Shown piece by piece: positions 6,239-13,625 of a DNA stretch of 13,798 nt. This DNA is from Bifidobacterium breve. Its GTDB lineage: Bacteria > Actinomycetota > Actinomycetes > S36-B12. The notes beneath the pieces were generated by a model. That model saw only the letters and a list, made by a program, of their open reading frames with translations, had not been told where the DNA came from and did not search any database. Every line of letters begins with the position of its first letter. Within the stretch, counting starts at the first letter, position 1. Made by a program: the position numbers and the translations under genes. The stretch is from the NCBI GenBank assembly GCA_945870085.1, contig CAMBQX010000029.1, positions 1 to 13,798 on the forward strand, read 5' to 3'.

Positions 6239-7024
6239 TCACTTGATAGCAGCGAACTCTAGGGCGGCTTCTCGATAACACAGGGCCCCTGCTGAGGATG
6301 GGTCATAGGTAAGGACGGTTTGGGAGTAGGACGGTGCTTCGGAAAGCCGCACCGACCTGGGGATAACGGTTGACAGCACTCTGGTGCCAAAGTGATTACG
6401 CACCTCGTCGGCCACCTGGGAGGCCAACCTGGTGCGCCCGTCATACATCGTCAACAAAATGGCACTGACTTCAAGGTCGGGATTCAGACTCGCCCGGACC
6501 ATCTCGATGGTGCGCAATAATTGGGATAGACCCTCGAGGGCGTAGTACTCGCATTGGATTGGCAGCAGCACCTCTTCGGCCGCAACCAGCCCATTTAGGG
6601 TTAGTAGCCCAAGGGAGGGTGGGCAATCAATGATAATGAAATCCAACCCCTTGCCCCCGGCCAGCCCGGTACCAAGGTAGGTGCCGATGGCCCGGGATAG
6701 GGCAAATTCGCGGGATTCAGCATTGACTAGTTCAATCTCGGCCCCGGCGAGGTCAACAGTAGCGGGCACCCCGAAAAGCCCCGGAATATCAGGGCAGGGC
6801 GCAATCGCGGCGGCTAGGACTGCCTCCTCGCTCAGCACCTCGTAGATGCTCAGCACGCCCTCAACGTGGGAAATCCCCAGTGCGGTCGAAGCGTTGCCCT
6901 GCGGATCTAAGTCAATTACCAACACCTGATAGCCGGCTTGGGCTAGGGCAGCCGCCATGTTCACGGTGGTCGTGGTCTTGCCAACTCCGCCTTTTTGGTT
7001 GGCGACAGTGATGATTCGGGTCAC
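6239..7024 (-). CDS. parA: Chromosome partitioning ATPase ParA (Soj)
   Basis: Cytoplasmic Walker-type ATPase that forms dynamic nucleoid-bound gradients and moves ParB-parS complexes. The protein is 261 aa. The deviant Walker A is KGGVGKTT (11-18), followed by VLVIDLDPQGNAS with the switch Asp, then IIIDCPPSLG (Walker B). Family-typical segments IQCEYYALEGL and TMYDGRTRLASQVADEVR follow. The start is GTG 7022-7024; an in-frame TGA lies 13 codons upstream with no other start between, although no strong Shine-Dalgarno is present. parS lies 33 bp upstream. It is the first gene after the 136-bp gap behind rsmG. Confidence 0.97.
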   Translation of the reverse strand: MTRIITVANQKGGVGKTTTTVNMAAALAQAGYQVLVIDLDPQGNASTALGISHVEGVLSIYEVLSEEAVLAAAIAPCPDIPGLFGVPATVDLAGAEIELVNAESREFALSRAIGTYLGTGLAGGKGLDFIIIDCPPSLGLLTLNGLVAAEEVLLPIQCEYYALEGLSQLLRTIEMVRASLNPDLEVSAILLTMYDGRTRLASQVADEVRNHFGTRVLSTVIPRSVRLSEAPSYSQTVLTYDPSSAGALCYREAALEFAAIK

Positions 7025-7056
7025 TCCGGCCAGCCAAGGCCACTGGGTTTTGTGTT

Positions 7057-7072
7057 TGTTTCACGTGAAACA
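7057..7072. promoter_or_regulatory. parS centromere site (perfect)
   Basis: TGTTTCACGTGAAACA is a perfect 16-bp palindrome identical to the consensus parS. It lies 33 bp upstream of parA in the rsmG-parA gap, where it could also let ParB influence parA transcription. Confidence 0.95.
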
Positions 7073-7160
7073 TCATCCGCATTTGGGGGTTCAGGCCAAC
7101 CCAACCCAACCTCAAGGGCACCGATCTTTTCGGCTTTTGTGGATTGGGGTGTCATGGGCT

Positions 7161-7817
7161 TCATTGTGCAGCACCGCGAGTGGCAAGTACCACGGTGGTC
7201 ACCGGCTCAACCACCCCCCGGCCGCAGACAGCAATTCGAAGATCCTTGATGCCCAAGGCTGCAGCCACTGGCGCAGCCTCCGCCAATTCAATGGAAACTG
7301 AACTGCCTTTAAGTGCCACTAGGGATCCACCGGTGCGCAGCAGCGGCACTGTCCAACCTAGGAGTTTGACAAGTGGTGCAACCGCCCTCGCGGTCACCAC
7401 ATCCACCCCCGCCCAATCCCCTTGCTTAACTAGATCCTCAGCCCGAACGCGGGTTACCGTGACCTGCTCCCCGAGCTCCAACTCCGCAACCACCGAGGTC
7501 AAGAAATTGGCCCGGCGTAGCAATGGCTCAATGAGCACTAGTTTCAGGTCCGTTCTGGCAAGTGCCCAAACCAAGCCAGGCAGCCCGGCGCCAGAGCCAA
7601 CATCAGCTACCAAAGCCCTGGTTGGGATTAAGCCCTCGGCTGGGTCGGCCACCACCGCGCAGTTCAATAGGTGGCGCGACCAAATCCGCGGTACTTCCCG
7701 GGGCCCGATCAACCCCTTTTCAACCCCGGTGCTAGCCAAAATATCTGCGAAGGCCACTAACCCGGGGTAGGCGGGTTGAAGCCATTGGGGGAGCGATTCA
7801 GTAGGTGAATGTTCCAC
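7161..7817 (-). CDS. rsmG: 16S rRNA (guanine-N7) methyltransferase RsmG (GidB)
   Basis: SAM-dependent enzyme methylating N7 of a guanine in the 530 loop of 16S rRNA (G527 in E. coli numbering). The protein is 218 aa. The family N-terminus is GPREVPRIWSRHLLNC (about 38-53). The SAM-binding glycine loop is VADVGSGAGLPGL (70-82), then LIEPLLRRANFL and a RAVAPL motif. Start GTG 7815-7817 lies 12 nt after the jag stop and inside a parS-like palindrome. There is no Shine-Dalgarno, so translational coupling to jag is likely. Family members with loss of function are linked to low-level streptomycin resistance (established); nothing suggests loss here. Confidence 0.95.
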   Translation of the reverse strand: MEHSPTESLPQWLQPAYPGLVAFADILASTGVEKGLIGPREVPRIWSRHLLNCAVVADPAEGLIPTRALVADVGSGAGLPGLVWALARTDLKLVLIEPLLRRANFLTSVVAELELGEQVTVTRVRAEDLVKQGDWAGVDVVTARAVAPLVKLLGWTVPLLRTGGSLVALKGSSVSIELAEAAPVAAALGIKDLRIAVCGRGVVEPVTTVVLATRGAAQ

Positions 7818-7825
7818 GTGAAACG
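7810..7825. promoter_or_regulatory. Second parS-like site, overlapping rsmG start codon
   Basis: TGTTCCACGTGAAACG matches 14 of 16 positions of the parS consensus; the central CCACGTGAAAC core has one mismatch. The GTG of CACGTG is the rsmG start codon on the minus strand. Confidence 0.75.
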
Positions 7826-7829
7826 TCGG

Positions 7830-8393
7830 TTAACTGGCTCGAATGACTACGCAGCGCTTGGGGTCTTCACCCTCGGATTCACTATTGAACCCGGCATCGG
7901 CAACCGCATCATGGACGACCTTTCGCTCAAATGCGGTCATCGGGCCCATCTTCACTGCCTCGCCGGTGCTACGCGCTTCTTCAATCGCAATCTTCGCTTC
8001 TTCGACCAGGGCCGCCCTACGAGCCGCCCGGTGCCCGCCGATGTCTAACATCAACCGTGAGCGTTCTCCGGTCTCCCGGGCCGCTGCCAAGCGGGTCAAC
8101 TCTTGAAGTGCATCAAGTACCTCACCGCCATCACCAACAAGCAGGTGAAGATCCCCAGTTTTGACCTCGACTACCGAGACCATCGCTCGGTTACCTTCTA
8201 CGTCAATATCAATATCCCCATCAAGGTCGGTAATATCAAGGAGAGCCTCGAGGTAATCAGCTGCGGCATCGCCTTCACTCTCCAAGAGGCGCTGGCCAGA
8301 TAGTTTGCCCTCACCCTCTTCAGGGTTTGAATCACCATCTCCATCAACAACGGTTTCAACTTCATCTAAAACGGTCTCGGTGTTTTCGCTCAT
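7830..8393 (-). CDS. jag: Jag / KhpB-family KH-R3H RNA-binding protein
   Basis: SpoIIIJ-associated RNA-binding protein, in a conserved pair with yidC. The protein is 187 aa from ATG 8391-8393, chosen because AGGAG lies 6 nt upstream; the ATG at 8397-8399 would touch that site. The first ~30 residues are acidic (Asp/Glu-rich), replacing the Jag-N domain of firmicute homologues. A KH domain spans about 45-115 with the loop VGDGGEVLDALQ (GDGG at 87-90). An R3H domain follows, with the Arg-x3-His pair R157-H161 in FERKVVHDAV, ending in KRCVVIRAS. It lies 9 nt downstream of the yidC stop, whose last bases form part of its Shine-Dalgarno. Confidence 0.93.
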   Translation of the reverse strand: MSENTETVLDEVETVVDGDGDSNPEEGEGKLSGQRLLESEGDAAADYLEALLDITDLDGDIDIDVEGNRAMVSVVEVKTGDLHLLVGDGGEVLDALQELTRLAAARETGERSRLMLDIGGHRAARRAALVEEAKIAIEEARSTGEAVKMGPMTAFERKVVHDAVADAGFNSESEGEDPKRCVVIRAS

Positions 8394-8402
8394 AGTCATC
8401 TC

Positions 8403-9341
8403 CTACTGCTTACCCTTGCGCTTGCTGCGCGAAGCTTTTTTGGGTTGAACCCGCGGCGTATTGTTTTCCGACGCTGCGTCGGGATCCTCAATTGATTCGA
8501 TGGCTGGAGCTTTTCCTTTGGCTTTGGCCGCCCTGCGGGCCTCCAACGCCTCAAAAGCTGGGGTACCAGGTTGCGGGCTATTGCGAATCACGTAGAACTG
8601 CTGCCCCATCGACCAAAGGTTGGTGGTGAACCAGTAGATGAGAACACCAATCGGGAAGTTAATACCACCGATTGCGAACATTAACGGGAACACATACAGC
8701 ATGATTTTCTGCTGCCTCACCATCGGATTATCCGGTGCGCTGTTTTTCACAATCAATTGACGTTGAGTCAAGAAGGTTGTTGTTGTCATCAAAATAATTA
8801 GGATGAAAGCAACAACGCGCGTGTTGATCGGCATAAATCCATCGGCGGCTACTTCATCCGCGCCCATGAAGGTTCCATACAACGGGGCACCAAAAATTGA
8901 CGCCCCGTGCGCCTCCTCAAGTAGATACGCATACTGCGGCCAGGTGAAGACACCTTCCGGCACGCGCATTGCAATACCCTGCAAAACACTAAATAGCGCA
9001 AAGAAAATTGGGGCCTGGAGGAGGATCGGCAGGCATGACGCTAATGGGTTGGTGCCGGTCTCCTTATAAAGCTTCATCATCTCTTGTGATTGCTTTTCGC
9101 GATCACCCGCGTACTTCTTTTGAATCTCTTTCATCTGCGGCTGAATAATCTGCAAGTTGCGCTGCGATTTGATCTGCTTAACAAATAGTGGAATCAGTGC
9201 AATACGAATAACGATGACTAGCCCAACGATGGAGAGAGCCCAAGTCCAACCACTTGCTGGGTCCATAAAAATACTAAGTAACTGATGGAATTGCACCAGG
9301 ATCCAACTAACACCGGTGCGTAGCCAATCAAGAATGAACAT
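8403..9341 (-). CDS. yidC: Membrane protein insertase YidC
   Basis: Oxa1/YidC/Alb3 insertase that places helices in the cytoplasmic membrane, alone or with SecYEG. At 312 aa it is of the short type without the large periplasmic domain. Five hydrophobic segments are visible: near residues 5-26, 35-55, 98-122 (LASCLPILLQAPIFFALFSV), about 170-190 (VVAFILIILMTTTTFL) and 210-245. The hydrophilic-groove Arg is probably R46 in VIRIALIPLF, followed by the basic loop VKQIKSQRN and the KYAGDREKQSQEM helical hairpin. The C-terminus is Lys/Arg-rich (KKASRSKRKGKQ), suited to ribosome contact. The start is ATG 9339-9341; AAGGA lies 14 nt upstream, rather far. Confidence 0.97.
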   Translation of the reverse strand: MFILDWLRTGVSWILVQFHQLLSIFMDPASGWTWALSIVGLVIVIRIALIPLFVKQIKSQRNLQIIQPQMKEIQKKYAGDREKQSQEMMKLYKETGTNPLASCLPILLQAPIFFALFSVLQGIAMRVPEGVFTWPQYAYLLEEAHGASIFGAPLYGTFMGADEVAADGFMPINTRVVAFILIILMTTTTFLTQRQLIVKNSAPDNPMVRQQKIMLYVFPLMFAIGGINFPIGVLIYWFTTNLWSMGQQFYVIRNSPQPGTPAFEALEARRAAKAKGKAPAIESIEDPDAASENNTPRVQPKKASRSKRKGKQ

Positions 9342-9358
9342 GGGTTGTGTTCACGTCC

Positions 9359-9739
9359 TTACGTTTGCGTTCGCGGAACCGGAAGACCGGCTGCAACATC
9401 GGGTGGTTGCGGGATTGAACGCGGGCGACCATCAGGAAGTATCTCCGGTCGCCATTTCCCTGCTGACGGTACCGGATCCAACCCGCCACCGTTAAACGGA
9501 TTGCATCTCAGTAATCGCCAGGTGGCCAAGCCGGTGCCTTTTAAGGACCCGTGGCTACAAATCACCTCGAATCCATACGAGGAGCAACTTGGGTGAAATC
9601 GGCAACTAGCCGGTAGCAAGGGTGAGATAGCCAGTTGGTAGGCCCGGATAGCTGCCAACTCCAGCCATTTGATAGGCCAACCCACGGAGTGATCCCACAG
9701 CCACAGGAAACCTCGGCCGAAGCCATTGATCTCGTTCAT
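9359..9739 (-). CDS. yidD: Membrane protein insertion efficiency factor YidD
   Basis: Small membrane-associated protein of the rnpA-yidD-yidC cluster, thought to help YidC-dependent insertion. The protein is 126 aa. The family core runs from AIRAYQLAISPLLPASCRF (30-48) through HPSCSSYGFEVI with Cys46 and Cys52, then HGSLKGTGLATWRLLRCNPF (63-82) and GGGLDPVP (84-91). The ~20-residue N-terminal and ~35-residue C-terminal extensions are outside the usual short core. ATG 9737-9739 overlaps the rnpA stop by 4 bp (ATGA), so translation is probably coupled. Confidence 0.95.
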   Translation of the reverse strand: MNEINGFGRGFLWLWDHSVGWPIKWLELAAIRAYQLAISPLLPASCRFHPSCSSYGFEVICSHGSLKGTGLATWRLLRCNPFNGGGLDPVPSAGKWRPEILPDGRPRSIPQPPDVAAGLPVPRTQT

Positions 9740-10101
9740 GAGCGAACTCGTTTAGCGCCAGCCCTCGCCACCACCGCGCGAATGAGGCCTCCAAGCTCAG
9801 CCTGGAGCACCGGCTTTGACACCTGCGCCGCCGTGGGTAGTGCTCGAACCACCAACCTTGAACCGGGGGGTAACTCCGCTAGCAGCCCCTGAGCGCCAGC
9901 CCTAAGTTGCCTGGTAACCCGGTGACGTACTACTGAACCACCAACCGCCGAACTAACCGTAAACCCAACCTTTGCGGGGCCGGTGGCACCTATCGGCAGG
10001 TGAAAGTGCACAACTAGATGAGCTTGGGCGACGCGGTAGCCATTTCGCGTGGTCTTGGTGAATTCAGCCGACGAGCGCAGCCGGTGGGAAGCAGTCAACA
10101 T
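9736..10101 (-). CDS. rnpA: Ribonuclease P protein component
   Basis: Protein subunit of RNase P, which matures tRNA 5' ends together with the M1-type RNA. The protein is 121 aa. It starts LTASHRLRSSAEFTKTTRNG, typical of the family, and carries the RNA-binding motif VVRHRVTRQLRA (57-68). Here the RNxxKRxxR consensus has His for Asn and Thr for Lys; His at that place is common in actinobacteria. KVGFTVSSAVGGSVV precedes the motif. Start ATG 10099-10101 lies 18 nt after the rpmH stop; the Shine-Dalgarno is weak. Confidence 0.95.
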   Translation of the reverse strand: MLTASHRLRSSAEFTKTTRNGYRVAQAHLVVHFHLPIGATGPAKVGFTVSSAVGGSVVRHRVTRQLRAGAQGLLAELPPGSRLVVRALPTAAQVSKPVLQAELGGLIRAVVARAGAKRVRS

Positions 10102-10119
10102 GACCGACCCAACTTAACT

Positions 10120-10254
10120 TCAGGCAGAGAGGCGAGTACGGCCCTTGGCGCGGCGTGCGGCCAAGATGCCACGGCCGGCGCGGGTGCGCATCCGAAGGCG
10201 AAAACCATGCGTCTTAGCCCGACGCCGGGTGTTCGGCTGGAAAGTGCGCTTCAT
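10120..10254 (-). CDS. rpmH: 50S ribosomal protein L34
   Basis: A 44-aa basic ribosomal protein of the large subunit. It reads MKRTFQPNTRRRAKTHGFRL and then RMRTRAGRGILAARRAKGR, ending TRLSA, so it is complete and canonical. AGGAG lies 6 nt upstream of the ATG at 10252-10254. It is the first gene of the minus-strand block and diverges from dnaA across a 222-bp gap. Confidence 0.98.
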   Translation of the reverse strand: MKRTFQPNTRRRAKTHGFRLRMRTRAGRGILAARRAKGRTRLSA

Positions 10255-10289
10255 GAAAGACTCCTGATAGCTGGAAAGAATGCTCTCCG

Positions 10290-10319
10290 AGCGTACGGAC
10301 TCACTAGGTCGCTCGTCAA
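10290..10319 (-). promoter_or_regulatory. Candidate promoter of the rpmH operon
   Basis: On the minus strand TTGACG (10314-10319), an 18-bp spacer and TACGCT (10290-10295) fit a -35 at 5 of 6 positions and an actinobacterial TAnnnT -10. Transcription would begin about 30 nt before the rpmH ATG. Confidence 0.5.
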
Positions 10320-10368
10320 ACCGGGGTCCTAATCATCAACTTTAGGCGAGGGAAGTTACCCCCACGGG

Positions 10369-10397
10369 TTGTGCTCAAAGCGGCAATTCATTATGTT
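10369..10397 (+). promoter_or_regulatory. Candidate dnaA promoter
   Basis: TTGTGC (10369-10374), a 17-bp spacer and TATGTT (10392-10397) form a plausible -35/-10 pair about 80 bp before the dnaA ATG. The DnaA boxes at 10419-10450 lie just downstream in the leader, which would suit autoregulation. Confidence 0.4.
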
Positions 10398-10418
10398 AGG
10401 GACTTCGGCCCAAGAAAA

Positions 10419-10450
10419 GCGTCCACATCTGTGGATAAACATGTGGATAG
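10419..10450. promoter_or_regulatory. DnaA-box cluster upstream of dnaA
   Basis: A perfect box TTATCCACA lies on the minus strand at 10430-10438. An 8/9 box (CTATCCACA) follows at 10442-10450 in the same orientation, 12 bp on. A 7/9 plus-strand box (GCGTCCACA) is at 10419-10427. The cluster lies between the likely promoter and the start of dnaA. Confidence 0.75.
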
Positions 10451-10476
10451 TTTGCTGATAATGGATGGGAAATAAC

Positions 10477-11925
10477 ATGGTTGAGCAGGCTGACACCGCC
10501 ACCACAGACCTCACACAAATTTGGGCCCAGACCCTGGCCTCACTCGCGGACGGGGTTTTAACCCCACAACAGCGCGCTTTTGTGGCATTAACCAGGCCCC
10601 TAGGCCTGGTTGAGGACACCGCCTTAATTGCGGCACCCAATGAATTCACCAAGGATGTTCTCGAGACCCGTTTGAAGCCGATGGTGATTCAGGCCCTTTC
10701 GCAGACTCTGGGCCGTGAAGTCCGCCTTGCTGTCACCGTCGACCCGACTATCGCACCCGATTTTGATGACCTTGACACAGATGAGGTCGCCGACGCCACC
10801 TACGCTGATGCCCTTGATGTGTTACCTGAGGTATCACAGCGCCAAGAAGAACGTCCGGGCACTGGTTCACCCGGTACTCGCGCCGAGGATGCGCGTTTGA
10901 ACTCTAAGTACACATTTGACACCTTCGTTATTGGCTCAAGTAACCGCTTCGCGCACGCCGCCGCGGTTGCCGTAGCTGAGCAGCCAGCCCGCGCCTATAA
11001 CCCACTTTTTATCTACGGTGGCTCGGGGCTTGGTAAGACCCATTTACTCCACGCCATCGGCCACTACACCCGTACCCTCTATAAAGGTACTCGGGTGCGG
11101 TATGTGAGCTCAGAAGAATTTACCAACGAATTTATTAACAGTATTCGCGATGATAAGGCCGCTAATTTTCAGCGCCGGTATCGCGATGTTGACGTATTGT
11201 TAGTTGATGATATTCAGTTCCTAAGCGGAAAAGTCCAGACGCAGGAAGAGTTTTTCCATACTTTCAACACATTGCATAATGCCAATAAGCAAATAGTTGT
11301 GACCTCGGATTTACCACCGAAACAGCTACCGGATTTTGAAGATCGGATGCGCTCACGATTTGAGTGGGGGCTTATCACCGACGTTCAGCCCCCTGACCTT
11401 GAAACCCGTATCGCTATCCTTCGTAAGAAGAGTGTGCAAGAGAGGTTGGTCGCTCCACCCGAAGTCCTCGAATACATCGCGTCCAAAATTTCAACAAATA
11501 TTCGTGAACTTGAGGGTGCCTTGATTCGTGTAACCGCATTTGCTTCCTTGAACCGTCAACCGGTTGACTTAGCGATAACTGAAGTAGTACTCAAGGACCT
11601 TTTTCCCTCGGAGACCGGCCCAGAAATAACGGCAGCGCAAATTATGGCTGCATCCGCCACTTACTTTGGTGTGACAATTGAAGACTTGTGTGGCGCCAGT
11701 AGGTCCAGGGTGTTGGTGACCGCCCGCCAGATCGCGATGTACCTGTGCCGGGAGTTAACCGATTTATCGCTGCCAAAGATTGGTCAAGCTTTTGGGGGAC
11801 GCGATCACACAACCGTTATGCACGCTGACCGTAAAATTCGCCACCTAATGGCTGAACGGCGGAGTTTATTTAATCAAGTCACTGATTTGACCAGTCGAAT
11901 AAAGTCGCAACCGCGGTCGATGTAA
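10477..11925 (+). CDS. dnaA: Chromosomal replication initiator DnaA
   Basis: AAA+ initiator that binds DnaA boxes and melts oriC. The protein is 482 aa from ATG 10477, preferred because GGGA lies 7 nt upstream; the in-frame ATG at 10465 has no such site. Domain I is about 10-90 (IWAQTLASLADGV onward) and domain II a short acidic linker (95-140). The AAA+ domain has Walker A GGSGLGKT (181-188), Walker B LLVDD (241-245), and the EDRMRSRFEWGL arginine-finger region. Domain IV carries the DnaA signature helix-turn-helix, LPKIGQAFGGRDHTTVMHADRKI near the C-terminus. The linker is short compared with Streptomyces DnaA. Confidence 0.98.
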   Translation: MVEQADTATTDLTQIWAQTLASLADGVLTPQQRAFVALTRPLGLVEDTALIAAPNEFTKDVLETRLKPMVIQALSQTLGREVRLAVTVDPTIAPDFDDLDTDEVADATYADALDVLPEVSQRQEERPGTGSPGTRAEDARLNSKYTFDTFVIGSSNRFAHAAAVAVAEQPARAYNPLFIYGGSGLGKTHLLHAIGHYTRTLYKGTRVRYVSSEEFTNEFINSIRDDKAANFQRRYRDVDVLLVDDIQFLSGKVQTQEEFFHTFNTLHNANKQIVVTSDLPPKQLPDFEDRMRSRFEWGLITDVQPPDLETRIAILRKKSVQERLVAPPEVLEYIASKISTNIRELEGALIRVTAFASLNRQPVDLAITEVVLKDLFPSETGPEITAAQIMAASATYFGVTIEDLCGASRSRVLVTARQIAMYLCRELTDLSLPKIGQAFGGRDHTTVMHADRKIRHLMAERRSLFNQVTDLTSRIKSQPRSM

Positions 11926-12006
11926 CCCCACCAAAAATCATATTTATTTATCCCAGAAGAACCCTTCTGTCACATGCGTATCCCTAATCCCCATGTTACC
12001 CACACC

Positions 12007-12098
12007 TGTGGATGGAAGTTGTGGATAGCGCTGTGTATAACTTCCGCTAAAATGTCGGTTTTATAGCCTGTCCCCATTCGTGGGTAACTTGTGGATAA
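12007..12098 (-). promoter_or_regulatory. Left DnaA-box group of oriC
   Basis: Read on the minus strand: CCATCCACA (12007-12015), CTATCCACA (12020-12028) and TTATACACA (12032-12040) are spaced 13 and 12 bp apart. A perfect TTATCCACA is at 12090-12098. The close regular spacing favours cooperative DnaA binding. Confidence 0.8.
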
Positions 12099-12189
12099 AC
12101 ATGGTTCGTGGGGGCATATTCCTTCTTTTTTGGGGAAAACCTCTGACTTCCCACCGGCCTACGGTGCACAAAGCCATAGTTTTCCACCT

Positions 12190-12198
12190 TCGTCCACA
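12190..12198 (+). promoter_or_regulatory. DnaA box, plus orientation
   Basis: TCGTCCACA matches the actinobacterial TTGTCCACA consensus at 8 of 9 positions and faces the opposite way from the left group. Confidence 0.55.
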
Positions 12199-12265
12199 AG
12201 CCTCCTGCCCGGAGCCCCCAGTTAATCCCCACGCAAGAACCACTCGGCGACTGGTGAATTCGCCC

Positions 12266-12327
12266 TTATCCCCAGTTTCCACAGCACCTACTACGACTAC
12301 TACCTCTACCTTTGATTGAAGTTATAA
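12266..12327 (+). other. Candidate basal unwinding element: tandem boxes plus DnaA-trios
   Basis: Two directly abutting plus-oriented box-like 9-mers, TTATCCCCA (12266-12274, 8/9) and GTTTCCACA (12275-12283, 7/9), are followed by GCAC. Seven triplets follow at 12288-12308, of which five are CTA (the others CGA and CCT). The complementary strand therefore reads 3'-GAT repeats, the DnaA-trio form. An AT-rich stretch follows (12311-12327). The order box, short GC gap, trios, AT-rich DNA is that described for the Bacillus subtilis origin unwinding region. Confidence 0.6.
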
Positions 12328-12492
12328 ACCAGCATTGGTGGTCGACCTGGGGATTAACCCGACGGACTCCTATCCCCACCGCTCCAGACCTTCCCCTAGT
12401 GATCTCCCCGTTCGCCTGACACACTGGGCTCCTCACCCGCGGGTTACTCAATCCCGGTACTCAAAGCACCGGTGTCTCAAATGGAGGCGATA

Positions 12493-13623
12493 GTGAAGTT
12501 TCGTGTCGAGCGTGATGTCCTCGCTGACGCAGTCGCGTGGGCTGCCCGCACCCTACCGACCCGTCCCGCGTTACCGGTGTTAGCCGGGTTAGTCCTAACA
12601 GCCGAGGGTGATGTCCTAACACTAAGTAGTTTTGACTACGAGGTCTCGGCGCGAGTTGAGCTGCCGGTCAGTGTTACCGAACCAGGCACCACGTTGGTGT
12701 CGGGGCGCCTACTTGCCGATATTGCGCGGTCATTGCCAGCGCAGCCCGTGGTCATTGAGAGTGAAGGCACCCGCATTGTGATTACCTGCGGGAGATCATC
12801 TTTTACCCTGCCAACTTTGCCCGTCGAGGATTACCCGCAATTACCAGCAATGCCAGCAACGTCTGGAACAGTCGAGGGCGCACTATTTGCTTCCGCGGTG
12901 GCACAGGTGGCAATAGCTGCTGGCCGCGATGACACTTTGCCAACACTTACCGGCATCCGTGTTGAAATTGAAGGTGGCAACATTGTTTTAGCAGCGACCG
13001 ACAGGTACCGACTTGCAGTGCGTGAATTTAACTGGCAGCCAGATTCACCTAAAATCTCTACCAACGCACTTATCCCAGCGCGCACCTTAGCCGACACCGC
13101 TAAAGCCCTTGCCTCTGTAGATCAAGTATTCATCGCTTTAGGTGCACAGGGCACAGGTGAAGGGTTAATTGGTTTTGAAGGTAATGGCCGGCGCACTACC
13201 ACTCGCCTGTTAGACGGCGAGTTCCCGAAGTACCGCACCTTGCTCCCAAGTGAAGCCGCAACGATAGCCACCGTCGATACCTCTGAGTTGGCTGATGCTG
13301 TCAAGCGGGTGTCTTTGGTAGCGGAGAGAAATACCCCCGTCCGCTTGACTTTTGAGGGCTCAGAAGTCGTACTTCGGGCAGGTGCCGGAGATGACGCACA
13401 AGCCAGTGAAGCCGTAGCTTGCAGCATCGATGGTGATGGGTTAGAAATCGCCTTCAACCCCACCTACCTACTCGATGGATTAACTTCTGTCGATAGAGCA
13501 ATAACTCGTTTCTCATTTACCCAGGCCACCAGACCAGCAGTGTTATCTGGGTTGGCTGATGCGGGCGACAAACCAAGTGATGAGTACCGCTACCTGCTTA
13601 TGCCGGTACGTCTGACTGGCTGA
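12493..13623 (+). CDS. dnaN: DNA polymerase III sliding clamp, beta subunit
   Basis: Ring-shaped processivity clamp for DNA polymerase III. The protein is 376 aa with three clamp domains. From GTG 12493 it begins with the typical N-terminus KFRVERDVLADAVAWAARTLP; GGAGG lies 5 nt upstream. The GTG at 12472, seven codons earlier, would place that Shine-Dalgarno inside the gene. Family segments include LPVLAGLVL, LPVEDYPQLP, ATDRYRLAVRE at the domain 2 region and LLDGEFPKYRTLLP. The C-terminus YRYLLMPVRLTG contains the conserved peptide-binding pocket end, where the family has M-P-x-R/M. It directly precedes recF. Confidence 0.97.
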   Translation: MKFRVERDVLADAVAWAARTLPTRPALPVLAGLVLTAEGDVLTLSSFDYEVSARVELPVSVTEPGTTLVSGRLLADIARSLPAQPVVIESEGTRIVITCGRSSFTLPTLPVEDYPQLPAMPATSGTVEGALFASAVAQVAIAAGRDDTLPTLTGIRVEIEGGNIVLAATDRYRLAVREFNWQPDSPKISTNALIPARTLADTAKALASVDQVFIALGAQGTGEGLIGFEGNGRRTTTRLLDGEFPKYRTLLPSEAATIATVDTSELADAVKRVSLVAERNTPVRLTFEGSEVVLRAGAGDDAQASEAVACSIDGDGLEIAFNPTYLLDGLTSVDRAITRFSFTQATRPAVLSGLADAGDKPSDEYRYLLMPVRLTG

Positions 13624-13625
13624 TC

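Larger units (their letters stand above)
11926..12492 (+). other. oriC: dnaA-dnaN intergenic region
   Basis: This 567-bp non-coding gap holds a cluster of DnaA boxes and is the likely chromosome origin. It begins with an AT-rich stretch (11933-11953). A left group of boxes then occurs mainly on the minus strand (12007-12098). On the right, box-like sequences on the plus strand (12190-12283) lead into CTA triplets and a second AT-rich stretch. Further single box-like matches (for example TTACCCACA at 11996-12004, 8/9) are present. From about 12330 to 12480 I see only weak box-like matches such as CTATCCCCA. Confidence 0.85.

Noticed and set aside
7144..7770. Plus-strand open frame of 208 codons
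   Set aside because: Antisense to rsmG; Ser/Thr/Pro-rich composition is typical of a shadow frame.
10018..10332. Plus-strand frame of 104 codons over rpmH
   Set aside because: The minus strand encodes canonical L34 and the RnpA N-terminus here.
12080..12319. Small frames on both strands within the dnaA-dnaN gap
   Set aside because: They overlap the DnaA-box clusters and have no family similarity or ribosome site; the region is best read as oriC.
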